Assembly (NCBI GenBank): GCA_958510825.1 | Contig: OY294049.1 | Location: 30,594,774-30,658,773, forward strand | DNA length: 64,000 nt | Direction: 5' to 3' | Source of the DNA: Brachypterus glaber | Taxonomy: Eukaryota > Arthropoda > Insecta > Coleoptera > Kateretidae | In this document: positions 1-10,198 of the stretch, one piece after another | How the letters are laid out: every line of letters starts with the position of its first letter | Numbering within the stretch: position 1 is the first letter of the stretch | Program-made: the position numbers and the translations under genes | Notes under the pieces: model-generated | Databases searched by the model: none | Told to the model about the DNA's origin: nothing | Seen by the model: the letters and a program-made list of their open reading frames with translations, nothing else

Positions 1-1
1 C

Positions 2-110
2 AAATGGTTATTTTAGATTTTAAGCTTTCACGGCCATTAAACGTCGGAAAGTGAAAATCCATTAACACGGTCTAAACCCGAAAGTGAAAGTTCTTTATAC
101 AAATGGTTAT
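2..110. mobile_element. 89-bp insertion with 10-bp direct repeats inside env
   Basis: The 10-mer aaatggttat occurs at 2-11 and again at 101-110, bracketing 89 bp. The right copy is within env coding sequence, and the inserted bases put a stop codon just upstream of it. The insert contains short inverted ctttcac/gtgaaag motifs. This looks like a very small MITE-like insertion with a 9-10-bp target duplication. No family is recognised. Confidence 0.45.
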
Positions 111-669
111 GGAAACATATAATCTAACCAACGAAATCCCACTCACAGATATAAATGAAGATGACTGCTGCCGAAAATTAAGAAAAAATCTTACACTTAA
201 CGAAATCCATTTGGACCCAATAAAATTAAATCATTTGGATCTTCATGAATTAAAATATGCCCAACAAAAACTTAACCAGTTTGATGAGCAACTTCAAGAA
301 CAACTCAATAAACCTTTTATTGTCAAACAAACATTTTGGTATACTTCAACCCTTTCAATAATCACTGGCTTGGCAATATTATATATTTTATACAAACTTC
401 TAAAACAATTTGGATTCACAAACATTATAGGAAAATGTTTAAGAAAAACTTCTTCATGTGACCCATGCGTACAAATCTACAACCAATGTCATAAAGAGCC
501 CATTCAGCATCCAACATTAATCCATTATGACGCAGAACTTCAACGATTGAACTACCCCATTCCGTTAGAGTATACAACTAAAACCCAGAACGATGAGCCC
601 CAAGATTCCACTTCTTCAGTTAGACGTTCCAGTCGACTTCAGAAGAAAAAGAAAATAAATCAAAACTGA
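103..669 (+). pseudogene. Errantivirus-like envelope protein, C-terminal fragment
   Basis: The 188-codon open frame encodes the C-terminal part of an Env-like glycoprotein of an endogenous Ty3/gypsy (errantivirus-type) element. Visible features are an N-terminal stretch of amphipathic, coiled-coil-like sequence, one strong membrane-spanning segment at about residues 80-102, a Cys-containing cytoplasmic part and a basic Arg/Lys tail. The rest of env lies left of the window, and the frame is separated from it by the 89-bp insertion. A matching but broken copy is on the other strand at about 59815-60300, followed there by the same LTR, which supports the assignment. Envelope identity rests on position (before the 3' LTR, after integrase in the second copy) and membrane topology. 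The start codon is simply the first ATG after the insertion and is probably not a real start. Confidence 0.6.
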
Positions 670-894
670 AATATATTATTTTATACTTTACTTATACTTT
701 ATACTATTTTAATAATTTTATATATTTACATTAATTTAATCAAATATTTTAGTTTTAAGTTCAAATATCTTATATATCTTAAATATCTCAAATTTTTAAA
801 TTAAGTATCTTAAGTTATCTTAAAATCAAATATCTTAAGTTAATTTTATATTTTAACATTTTTGAGATTTTTGTTCACTTTTTTCAAAAGCTCA
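670..894 (+). other. AT-rich spacer between env and LTR
   Basis: No gene is seen. The stretch is an imperfect run of short aaatatctta-like units. The same kind of sequence lies between env and LTR in the minus-strand copy at about 59600-59815, so it belongs to the errantivirus-like element. Confidence 0.5.
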
Positions 895-1325
895 ACAAAA
901 ATCTATAACAGCCCCGAGGTGTTGGCGCCCCCTAGAACAATGGCCTCTTTGTCTATCTTATTTTGCTGACTTAAGCAGTATTCATTTAATATAAATAGAG
1001 CTCCGCCTAGATTACCCTCAGAGCTGTATTAGACCTGAGTTAGATCGCACGTATCTTATATTAGAGTTATCTCAAAACTATCTCAAATCTATCTCAAAGT
1101 TATAATCTTATAAGTATTAAATAAATATCATTATAAATATTAAACAAGTGTCTAAATCAAGAACATCTAGAACATTTAAACCTTATAGTGAAGAAACTGT
1201 GACTATAAATACAAAATAACTGTGAAGTTATAAAATAAGTTTCGGAACCTCTTAATAAAAGGTTGCCCTGGTGTCAGAAATTAACCTTTTTTTTTATGTT
1301 GTGTTGATCAAGGAATACAACAAGC
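895..1325 (+). repeat. Errantivirus-like 3' LTR
   Basis: This block is repeated in reverse orientation at 59139-59590. Both copies share a start near acagYcccgaggtgttgg, a central region with repeated tctcaaa motifs, and an end at caaggaatacaacaa, after which the two loci diverge completely (here into another element's integrase). The right boundary at 1325 is therefore well supported. The left (U3) boundary is uncertain by 10-25 bp because only 3' LTRs are in the window. Confidence 0.65.
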
Positions 1326-2431
1326 TATTCCCTTAGGTGGAAAAGTGTACAAAATAACGCAATACGGCGAAAAATGGGTAGTGCCCGAACCTGCTAGGTT
1401 TCAAATTCTGCGCATGGCACATGATGATTCGGGACATTTTGCATTCACAAAAACGTATGAGTTATTATCTAGTCAGTACTGGTTCAAGGGTATGAGACGT
1501 TTCATAAAAAAATATGTTAAAAATTGCCTTAATTGTAGTTATTTTAAAACCATCGCACAACAACCTCCCGGGTACTTACATCCTATACCAAAAATACCGA
1601 CACCTTTTCATACCGTACATATGGATCATCTGGGACCTTTCATTAAAACTAAATCAGGTAAAACTCAGTTAATGGTCATTCACTAAGTTTGTGCTAATTT
1701 ACCCCGTAAGGGACACGAAAACACGACATGTCATAACCTGTTTAAAAGATATGATAAAGGTATTTGGGGTCCCTAAAAGAATAATTAGCGATCGGGGCAG
1801 TTCATTTACTGGCGAGAAAATGCAAAAGTTTTGTAAAGAAATAGGTACCTTGCATTATCTGAATGCTGTCGCTATGCCTAGAGCTAATGGCCAGGTCGAA
1901 CGTTATAATCGTACGATTCTAGATTCGCTTTCAACCATGGGAGCAAATGTAGATGATGATCGTTGGGATGAAAATATTCTTAATATACAGTTAGGCTTAA
2001 ACGGTACGATCAATAAAGGGACAGGGGTCACACCAAGCCAGGCACTAATGGGTTCTCGTGTTATTTCACAGGGCTTACTGGAACCTGAAGGTCGCATGGA
2101 AGTAAATGTAACCGAGGATCGAGAAAAAATGAAAGGACACATCGCCAAATGTCAAGCTGATCAAAAGCGACGCTTTGATGCAGGTCGATCAAAAGCGCCC
2201 TTGTATGCTGCAGGTGATTTGGTTCTAACTAAAGTAACAAGTACCCCGGCTACGGGTACCAGTCACAAATTACTGCCCAAATGGCGAGGTCCTTTCCGAG
2301 TAGTGAAAGCACTAGGAAGTGACAGGTATGAGGTGTCAGACATACCAGAGTCACAGCGTTGTCAGTTAAATTACCATAGTGTGGCTGGGGTGGAGAACAT
2401 GAAGCCTTGGATTCACTACGATGAAGTATAA
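1326..2431 (+). pseudogene. Ty3/gypsy integrase, 5'-truncated and frameshifted
   Basis: This is the C-terminal pol region of a different Ty3/gypsy element. The first frame (to 1686) holds the HHCC zinc finger (HDDSGH...NCLNC) and the start of the rve core. The second (1691-2431) holds the second catalytic Asp (ISDRGSSF), the catalytic Glu (ANGQVERYN) and the integrase C-terminal domain, ending near MKPWIHYDEV. The frame breaks at about 1680-1690, exactly where the first catalytic Asp should precede TKFVLIYPV; the deletion appears to have removed it. Coding begins directly at the errantivirus LTR border (1326), so this pol was cut by that insertion. Confidence 0.8.
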
Positions 2432-3360
2432 GAAAGGTGGTGAATCAGGTAGGTGTAGATTTTGCTGAAGTTCCGTCGGAGGCAATTGCGTTGATACCGG
2501 CTGCAGGAGCTGTTTCAGTAAAATCTGGGATCACTGGAATGTTGGTGATCTGGATCACTGGAATGTTGGTGATCTGGATCACTGGAATGTTGGTGATCTG
2601 GGATCACTGGAATGTTGGTGATCGTAGTTTTAAGTCTGGGGCCCCTGGGATCACAAGTGTTTGGGAGGTGCCCAAATGTCACTGGGTGATTGCGGGAATT
2701 CACCGCTGCCCGCTGAAAGATTGCGTGTGGTGAATGTCCCATATTATAAGTGGATCACGGTATGCGGAAAGATTTTACCGTTGATCGGGGTCATAAAGTA
2801 ATAACTCTTACTTTTAATGGGATTCTGTTTATTTTGTTTGGGTAGATCGTATCGTCAAATTACTTTATGATCCTTAGTTAAGTTTCTAAATAATAGAAGG
2901 ATAATAGCTATTTATTTAATGACTGCAGTTACACATATATTTTTTTTTATTTTGTTTAATTGGGAACTGGCCATGTCCAATTATCACTGTTTTATTTTAA
3001 GTTACTTTTATTTCAGGAATAGGTGGAGCCTGATAAATCTTTGGCAGAAAAAGAAAAATCTTAAGAGGTAAAATTAAGGGAAAACTAATTGTGGGTTTAT
3101 TTTACAGCTGTTATCCTGATTAGTAGAGGCGTGAGGACAATGCCACCGTCAGGAGAGGCCGAATGTAAGGACCCAATTTTACCTAAGAATTTCAAGTATA
3201 GGAGCGGCCCTGTCGCCGGCCGGAAAATGTGGAAGCAGGGGAATCCCCGGTTAGACAGTTTGTTTGGGAATGGCGAATGTGATTGCCACGGTGTATCATT
3301 GTTTTGTCTTTTTGATGAATATAATCCTTAAAACCGGTATTATTGTGATTATTAACCCTT
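2432..3360 (+). other. 3' noncoding part of the gypsy element, no gene recognised
   Basis: This region follows the integrase stop. It contains the minisatellite at 2528-2623, an AT-rich part, and a short open frame at 3089-3331 with no recognisable domain. A pyrimidine-rich tract ending in cag near 3016 could be a splice acceptor or a polypurine-type feature. I could not identify the matching LTR, so the element's end is undefined. The open frame across the minisatellite is an artefact of the repeat. Confidence 0.35.
2528..2623 (+). repeat. 24-bp minisatellite, four copies
   Basis: The units start at 2528, 2552, 2576 and 2601 (one extra g at 2600), with core ggatcactggaatgttgg. The copies are nearly identical, indicating recent slippage. 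Confidence 0.9.
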
Positions 3361-3362
3361 TA

Positions 3363-4217
3363 TTGGTTATTTAACCTTACAAAAGTAAGGATTGCTTCTC
3401 CTGCAACCCGCCTTAGATGATATTTCATCGATTTAACCCCAGCCTCCCAGATTCCTCCAAAATGAGGCGAAGAGGCCGGAATGAAATTCCATTTAACTCC
3501 GTTAAATTGAAGTTTTTCCGCTAAAGTTTCGCAGTTTTTTGACAAAAATAATCCGTTCCTTTAGTTCAGACGCAGCACCCACGAAATTAGTACCGTTGTC
3601 TGAATAAACTTCAGACGGTATCCTCTACGCGCAACTAAACGCCTAAAAGCAGCAATAAAACATTCACCTCAAGGTGAATTGCGCGAGTAGAAAAACAGAC
3701 GAACAAAGACACATAACATTTTGTAATTTTACATCCTCTTCCTTTTCTATCCTTTATCTTAAAAGGACCCGCATAATCAACGCCTGTATAAAAAAAGGGT
3801 GGGGATTTTACATCCTCTTAATTTTCTATCCTTTATCTTAAAAGGACCCGCATAATCAAAGCCTGTATAAAAAAAGGGTGGGGATGGTGAAATTCTATTT
3901 TTTTTATTAGCGATAATTGCCTTTAGCGGCCTTGGTTTTGCCCTAAAGCACATTAAACATTCGTGTACGGTTTTCTTTGCCAAATTTTTACCCAAAATTG
4001 GCCAAAAGGATTCGCGTATGGAAGTTAATAATAGTTGAGGAGCAGCGTGGAGCAAACGTTATGTTCTTGAACAAAAAGTAATTTTGTGAACTTGTGACTA
4101 GCTAATAAAACATATATTTTTTATTGTATTCAAAATTTGCGTTTTTTAATCGACCACCTACTGTCAAAAATCCATTTTTATCTAAAAATGGCGATAAGGG
4201 AATTAATCGACTTTTAT
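3363..4217 (-). pseudogene. Bel-Pao integrase region, decayed
   Basis: Reading leftward on the minus strand from 4217, the linker before integrase is followed by the HHCC region (AAPQLLLTSIRESFWP, KKTVHECLMCFRA), the rve start (FDYAGPFKIKDRK), and, after frameshifts at about 3550-3780, a degraded IAAFRRLVARRG block. It ends with the catalytic-Glu block (SSPHFGGIWEAGVKS, 3363-3545). These motifs are diagnostic of Bel-Pao integrases. Stops and frame changes show it is dead. Its upstream continuation is at 9974-10198, on the far side of the inserted Ty3/gypsy element. Confidence 0.85.
3727..3884 (-). repeat. 79-bp tandem duplication in Bel-Pao integrase
   Basis: Two near-identical copies with a 79-bp period (for example acatcctctt at 3731 and 3810) duplicate the segment around the first rve motif. 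79 is not a multiple of three, so the duplication itself breaks the frame. Confidence 0.85.
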
Positions 4218-4221
4218 GACT

Positions 4222-4707
4222 TATGTTGAACTGGGAAAAAAGGAATGCCGGGCGCCGTATAGTTCAAATGGGGGTCGTGGTTTTGTATAAGAAAATCAGT
4301 AATGTAGATCAGTTCATTTATTGTAGGAAGCAATTTCAAAATACCCAGAGTTAGGTGACCGATGTTATGTATGAACATAAATAAGTTCCAAACTAAAACT
4401 AATATAAATAATTAGGATTTAATAAAAATATAAATTAACACCTAATCACCAGGATAATATTTATTAATAGATAAATATTTTATCCCTAAGGATGACTGTT
4501 ACAAAAATAGAACTGTATGAATCGGTTAGAATGTCAAAGATACAATACAACAGGTGAACAGGTAGTTCCAGCAAAATATATTGGTAACCTAATTTCCTTA
4601 TTAATTAAATATCCCTAAATGGTCAAGGTCACCTAAATTAGGGTAATTTGACAGAATGTAAACATAACCAAAGTTAAAGAACAGTGTGAAAATATTGTTT
4701 TACCACA
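4222..4707 (-). repeat. Ty3/gypsy 3' LTR
   Basis: The LTR is 486 bp and matches 9474-9969 over its whole length, with two small indels (2 bp and about 8 bp) and a few substitutions. On the minus strand it starts TGTGGTAAAAC. The LTRs are similar enough to suggest a moderately recent insertion. Confidence 0.9.
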
Positions 4708-4720
4708 TCTACCCCCCCTT
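4708..4720 (-). other. Polypurine tract
   Basis: On the minus strand AAGGGGGGGTAGA directly precedes the 3' LTR, the expected place for plus-strand priming of reverse transcription. Confidence 0.8.
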
Positions 4721-4813
4721 AGCTCGTTAACGCTTTTTTTTTACTAAAAAAAAACTGTTTACGGGATAAACTCAAAACAGAAAAGATTATAAAAGTAAGG
4801 TAGAAGGTTTGTT

Positions 4814-7800
4814 TCAAAGTTCAGACTCCGGGTTATACTTTTTCAAATGGCATGCATGAAACATTCCTCTTTCATTTTCATCTTCAGGATTACTTAAAAT
4901 ATATGTGGATAGATCAATGATCTTTTTTATTTTATATGGGCCCTCATAGAGGAGCATCCATTTTTTTTATTCGTCCCTCTATTGCAGACGAAGTAGGGTT
5001 TGCCCTAAGTAATACCTTATCACCTACATGAAATGTAGCTAATTTCCTAGAATGGGTGTGTGCGTTTCGACGTAAGGCACTACTTAACAAACTCTCCTTT
5101 GCAAAATATAATTTTACGTGATTATCTAGGTTTTTTGTATCAACCGGAAAATTTAATATTTCTCTAAGTGGTAAGTCAGGGGATTCACCCAGGTGCAATT
5201 CTTTGGGGGAATACCCGGTGGACAGGTGCGTTATGTTATTGAGAAAATTCGCAAATTTATCAATTTCTAGGGCCCACCTGGTGTGTCGGTCGTGGCAAAA
5301 TGTTCGGAAGAGCCTAGAGAGCTCTTTCATTATACGTTCGGATGGATTACTACACGGATGGCGCACCGAAGACTTTATGACTTTTATGCCCAGAGGCTCG
5401 AGGGTTGCGGACCAAAGGTCGGCCGTGAATTGGGTCCCGTGGTCCGTCAAAATTGCTTTCGGGATTGAGTATTTAATAAAATAATCCTCCTGAAGCTTTT
5501 TGAGCGTATTTTTGCGTTGCATTTTTCAGAGGGTAAAGAGTGACAAATTTTGAAAAAACGTTGAGTACAACGCAAATGTATTCGACGGAACCACGTGATC
5601 GGGGCAAGGGCCCGTAAAAATCGAGTGCCACAAGCTCTCCTGGAGCTTCTGGAATAATTGCTTTCAACAGTGGGTTCGGCAAAGGACCAGATTTTACCAG
5701 TTGGCAAATTTGGCATGCTTTTAGCTCTTGCTTAATATCTCGCGCCATATTTTGCCACCATACCTCTCGCTTAATTCCAGCATGGGTCTTAAAAACCCCA
5801 AAATAATAAAATCGGGTATACGATTTTTTGGAAAGCAAAGTAGGTAAGGCTCACCTTCGGATTGTCTGATGTAAAGTATATCTTCATGCATCACAAATCT
5901 GGGGTGAGCTTCTGGGTCCTGTTGGACTTTTTCACGAATTTGAAAAAGCTTGGGATCATTTCGTTGGTCTTCAGGTAGGGAGTTCAAATTTCTACAGAAA
6001 ACACTATCGAGCTGTATGGTTTGGCCTAATATTTTAAAGCAGCGATCATAAGGGGTTGGTAGCCTAGAACTAGGATACTTGGATAAAGTATAGGCTACAA
6101 TATTGTCTTTACCGGCTACATGCTTGATAGTAAAATCAAAATCCTGTAGTGATAAGCACCAACGGGATAGTCTAGGTGTGAGGAGACGACAGGTATTAAG
6201 ATAACTTAATGCCCTGTTGTCGCTGAGGCAATAAAAATGACGACCGATTAAAAAAACTCGCCATTTTTCGAGCGCCCAGACTACACTGAGGGCCTCCTTT
6301 TCTGAGGAACAATAGGCACGCTCCCTGGGGAGAAGAACTCTACTGGCATATGCCACTACTTTTTTATGACCATTAACAATCTGAAAAAGCTGAGCACCTA
6401 AGCCAACATCAGAACTGTCACATTGTACCCAGAAAGGGAAAGAGAATATTGGATGAAACAAAAGTACTTCTTGTTTAATCAGCTCTTTCAGGTTATTAAA
6501 TGCTTGGGCTTGAGCAGGACCCCAAGTCCATTTAGTTTTTTTTCTCAGGAGGGAAAATAGGGGCTCGGCCACTCTAGCATAATTTTCACAGAATACCCTG
6601 TCATAGTTGGTCAACCCTAGCCACGCCTGTAATTGTTTTACATTTTGTGGAACTGGGTAGTTGACTATAGCAGATACCCTGGAAGAATCACTTTGAAGGC
6701 CACTTTCAGAAAGGATGTAGCCTAAAAATTGAATTTCCTTCCTAAAAAATTTACACTTATTTAACCGTAGTGTCAATCCGGTTTGTGCAAATCTGGATAG
6801 CACACTATCTAAGTGTTGCAGGTGCGCATCTACCCCAGAGCTCAGTACAAGGACATCATCTATGTAAATACGGATGAATTCGGAAAATTCTGGACTTTAG
6901 CGGACATAGCCCGAGTGAAACTACTAACTGCGGTCTTTAGACCAAAAGGGAGTACTTTAAAATGATATGATTTACCATTATATAAAAATCCAGTATATTT
7001 TCTGTCCTCAGGCCTTAGCTGAACTTGCCAGTAGCCATTGGTCATGTCCAAACTCGAAATAGTACGAACCTCAGGAGGTAAAGTTTGCAAAAGCTCTTGA
7101 ATTTTGTTTGGGAGTTCTGTATCGGGTTCCATTACACTGTTAAGCTTCCTTGCATCAAGGCAAACTCTTACCGTTCCGTTTTTGCGGACCGCGGTACATA
7201 GGGGGCTGCTAAAAGCAGATGAAGAAGTACGTTCAATTATGTTGAAGTCCAGCATACGCTGAATTTCAGCATCTACAGCAGGCCTGTGTGCAATGGGAAT
7301 GGGATAACTCTTTTGATTAAAGGGTGTGTAATCAAAAAGGGTTATTGAATGGACATACTCAGACGTAAGACCAGGTTTTTCTGAAAAAACACTTTTATGC
7401 TTACAAAGTAAGTGTCTAAATTTAGCTTTTTGTTCAGGAGAAAGTGGAGTCTCTCTAACCACAGCATCAATATCCTCATCACTTACTTGATAGTAATGAT
7501 CAGGTTGCATAATAGGAGGGGGCTTTGATATAGCACATACTTTTGTTAAACGGGAATCTTCAAGGGCAGTATAAGTGTGCAATGTTTTAGTTTCAGGGAT
7601 GGTTAATACTTTATTATTATGTTTTATAAAAATGCATTCTTGTTCTAAACTTATGGTTACCTTAAAAGTTCTTAGAAAATCACAACCCAGGATAACTGGA
7701 AAGACTAAGTCTGGGATGTAAAGCATCTCGAAATCAAAAACCTCATCTTCTAAAGAAAATGAAACAAGGGCCTGATGGGTGACTTTTCGGTTTTTATTCC

Positions 7801-8115
7801 TAAAAGCTCCAGAAACCCTAATACCATTTACTGGAAACATAGGAATAGACATGGATGTGACAGAATTTTCTACCACTGTAGAAAAAGCACAACACTCGCT
7901 ACCACTGTCAACTAAGCAAGGATAGTTGGTGTGATTTATGTTGATGGTAATTACAGGGGTTCGACTTATATCACTTAAAATTGGTTGATGGTTAAAATCA
8001 CATTTTTGTAACTCACTCTTGGGATTGTTTACAAAATTTGTGAGGTTAGGTTTTGCAGTTGTGGAAATGTTACCTAAAGATACACTGCTTATATCTTTAG
8101 GAAAAATTAGTTTCC
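4814..8115 (-). pseudogene. Ty3/gypsy pol (protease, RT, RNase H, integrase), frameshifted
   Basis: Domains in order on the minus strand: aspartic protease (VDSGSECCAF, about 7880-7920); RT (SSLDMTNGYWQVQL, FGLKTAVSSF, then YIDDVLVL about 6850); RNase H (QCDSSDVGLGAQLF; SDNRALSYL); HHCC finger and integrase core with LTDHGTQF and the Glu in SNPSERIM; and a C-terminal domain with stop at 4814-4816. Frame changes fall at about 6890 (between RT blocks), 5795 (deletion in the zinc finger), 5510 and 4960 (next to an A-run). The first integrase catalytic Asp is replaced by Asn (VLNVFSKF near 5567). Translation would enter by -1 frameshifting from gag. The element is inactive as assembled. Confidence 0.9.
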
Positions 8116-8116
8116 C
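8073..8116 (-). promoter_or_regulatory. -1 ribosomal frameshift signal between gag and pol
   Basis: On the minus strand the heptamer GGGAAAC (8110-8116) is in the correct phase (gag codons GAG GGA AAC) and immediately precedes the gag stop TAA. Eight bases after the heptamer comes a perfect 10-bp stem, CCTAAAGATA / TATCTTTAGG, with a 9-nt loop (8073-8101). The -1 frame after GGG AAA is open and runs into the protease. This fits the known X XXY YYZ plus spacer plus stem-loop arrangement of retroelement frameshift sites. Confidence 0.85.
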
Positions 8117-9372
8117 TCATTCTGTTCTAAATTATCGATATTATCGCTAATGTTATCGATATTATCGATTTGAATGTGAGAAATATTTTTATTGAAATTT
8201 TTATTTGAGAAATTCCTATGTGGAACGACTGCCGGTTGCGAAGAAGGTTGCGCAGAAGAAGAAGAAGAGGGATGTCTCATGTTTACCGTTTCAAATGAAT
8301 CCGCTAAACGAAGCCTTTCTAAAACTTCCGCTATACATCTACTTCCTATTAAAGAACAACTTATGGTTGGAGGAAAGTGTCTACTAATTATTGCTATAAG
8401 TTCCCGTTCTAAATATGGAGGGTTTAAAAATCTAGCTTTTGACACTTGGCCCAAAAAGTAGTTCGAATAGCTGGTAGTTCTATTGTACTTTCCCAAATCA
8501 AGTTGGAGTTTAACCTTGTTTTGTTGAGAAAATCCCCAAAAATTATCAATAAAACTGTTTTTAAATGCGTTAAAATCATTGAAATTATATAATAGTGCTT
8601 GTATCCAGTGCTTTGAAGGCCCGATAAATAGGTCTGGTAATTCTGGTGAAAACATATGAAATGGAATATTGTAATTTTGTAGTGTTTTTTCCAGTCTATT
8701 TATAAAGTCACAAGGGTGAATTTCACCGTTTTCAGGAAACACTGGTAACAATTTTTTAATGCTAGAAAGTGTTTCAGCACTTGGGATTTGTACTGGTATA
8801 CAGGGCTGTGCTATTTGTGGTACTTGTACATATGAATTTGTGTTATAGCCCTGTGGAGGTAAACTAGGGAAATTGTTGTTTACGTTTAAGCTACTATAAG
8901 CTGGAGGAGGTCTATGTGGCAAATCTACATGATAATAAGGTAAATTATAACTTAAATTACTACTAGCTCCTGAATAATTTCTTCTAGGGACTGCCCCAGT
9001 ACTTGTAGTATGCTCAAATCTCTGTGGCCCAACGCCACTTGCATTGGATGGTAAAGTTGCCATTGTTGGAGGTGAATGTGAAATTGGAATATAAATACCT
9101 TGATTGTTTTGTTGGTGTTGTTTAACCTGTGGTGATAATGGTGGCGGCTGCTCTTGTAGTGAAGTTGTTGACATCCCAGCAGTAAGTATGGGTTGTACTC
9201 TGGTGACATGGCTGGAAGTTGTTGATACTGCAGTAGTTGTTGGTAATGCAGAAGCCAATGCTTCTGGACCACCTTCAAAACCCAAGAAGTCGAGTGATTG
9301 CTCTCTACGAGGACCTCTGTATGAATTTCCACTTCTCGTCTTGCCATTGGTTGGTGAATGGTCGATAGGCAT
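8107..9372 (-). CDS. Ty3/gypsy Gag polyprotein
   Basis: The unbroken 421-codon frame encodes a structural capsid precursor. The first ~200 residues are low-complexity, rich in Pro, Ser, Gln and Thr. The capsid-like helical part is at about residues 205-350 (LLPVFPENGEIHPCDFINRL..., HWIQALLYNFNDF...). The tail is Ser-rich and then Asn/Asp-rich. No CCHC zinc knuckle is seen, as in several insect Ty3/gypsy lineages. It lies between the LTR/primer site and pol, and its stop is embedded in the frameshift cassette. It is the only intact gene of this element. The initiator ATG at 9372 is about 100 bp inside the 5' LTR border. Confidence 0.8.
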   Translation of the reverse strand: MPIDHSPTNGKTRSGNSYRGPRREQSLDFLGFEGGPEALASALPTTTAVSTTSSHVTRVQPILTAGMSTTSLQEQPPPLSPQVKQHQQNNQGIYIPISHSPPTMATLPSNASGVGPQRFEHTTSTGAVPRRNYSGASSNLSYNLPYYHVDLPHRPPPAYSSLNVNNNFPSLPPQGYNTNSYVQVPQIAQPCIPVQIPSAETLSSIKKLLPVFPENGEIHPCDFINRLEKTLQNYNIPFHMFSPELPDLFIGPSKHWIQALLYNFNDFNAFKNSFIDNFWGFSQQNKVKLQLDLGKYNRTTSYSNYFLGQVSKARFLNPPYLERELIAIISRHFPPTISCSLIGSRCIAEVLERLRLADSFETVNMRHPSSSSSAQPSSQPAVVPHRNFSNKNFNKNISHIQIDNIDNISDNIDNLEQNEGN

Positions 9373-9454
9373 TTTGTTTTCACTGTATACTCTAATACTA
9401 CCACTGTTTTCTTTTATACCCTAGCTTTGGACGTATCTACAGTATGTCTCTATG

Positions 9455-9471
9455 CCTCACGGTGAGTGCCA
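9455..9471 (-). other. Candidate primer binding site
   Basis: On the minus strand, two bases after the 5' LTR end, the sequence TGGCACTCACCGTGAGG begins with the TGG expected to pair with a tRNA CCA end. The primer tRNA was not assigned. Confidence 0.5.
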
Positions 9472-9473
9472 GA

Positions 9474-9969
9474 TATGTTGAACTGGGAAAAAAGGAATGC
9501 CGGGCGCCGTATAGTTCAAATGGGGGTCGTGGTTTCGTATAAGAAAATCAGTAATGTAGATCAGAGTTCATTTATTGTAGGAAGCAATTTCAAAATACCC
9601 AGAGTTAGGTGACCGATGTTATGTATGAACATAAATAAGTTCCAAACTAAAACTAATATAAATAATTAGGATTTAATAAAAATATAAATTAAATAAGACT
9701 TACCTAATCACCAGGATAATATTTATTAATAGATAAATATTTTATCCCTAAGGATGACTGTTATAAAAATAGAACTGTATGAATCGGTTAGAATGTCAAA
9801 GATACAATACAACAGGTGAACAGGTAGTTCCAGCAAAATATATTGGTAACCTAATTTCCTTATTAATTAAATATCCCTAAATGGTCAAGGTCACCTAAAT
9901 TAGGGTAATTTGACAGAATGTAAACATAACCAAAGTTAAAGAACAGTGTGAAAATATTGTTTTACCACA
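9474..9969 (-). repeat. Ty3/gypsy 5' LTR
   Basis: The LTR is 496 bp and pairs with 4222-4707. It is 10 bp longer because of two small indels. Confidence 0.9.
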
Positions 9970-9973
9970 GACT

Positions 9974-10198
9974 CAGTTCTTTGTTTTCGTTTAAGGCCTT
10001 TAATTCTAAAGGAAAACTTTCGGGTTGTGAAATCTTCGCTAAGCACAACAAAGAAGTTTTAAGCTCCTGCGGAGTTAGCGTGCCAAATTGACGTTCCGAT
10101 TTTGCCTTTAAACAATTATTTGTAAAACGTAGACAATAGGCCGTTATTCGTGTCAACTTATTAAGATTTGAATATTTTTCAAAATTAAAAGTTTGCAT
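9974..10198 (-). pseudogene. Bel-Pao pol fragment upstream of the insertion
   Basis: The minus-strand frame reads YSNLNKLTRITAYCLRF and GTLTPQELKTSLLCLAK, the conserved linker between RNase H and integrase in Bel-Pao pol. It ends at ...NENKELS where the gypsy element sits. The continuation (HKSRLIPLSPFLDKNGF, then VGGRLKNANFEYNKK) is on the other side at 4217 downward. Upstream the pol gene is lost in tandem repeats that begin near 10199. Confidence 0.85.

Larger units (their letters stand above)
4222..9969 (-). mobile_element. Complete Ty3/gypsy retrotransposon nested in Bel-Pao
   Basis: This is a full-length minus-strand LTR element of about 5.75 kb with order LTR, primer-binding-site candidate, gag, protease/RT/RNase H/integrase, polypurine tract, LTR. 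The 4-bp sequence gact lies immediately outside both ends (4218-4221 and 9970-9973). If the LTRs are trimmed to a CA end, the alternative is a 6-bp duplication with one mismatch. Removing the element and one gact rejoins the interrupted Bel-Pao reading frame. No env-like ORF lies between pol and the 3' LTR. Frameshifts in pol indicate an inactive copy. Confidence 0.9.

Noticed and set aside
2437..2733. 98-codon frame with repeated hydrophobic segments
   Set aside because: The repeats are a 24-bp minisatellite read in frame; no domain and no conserved context.
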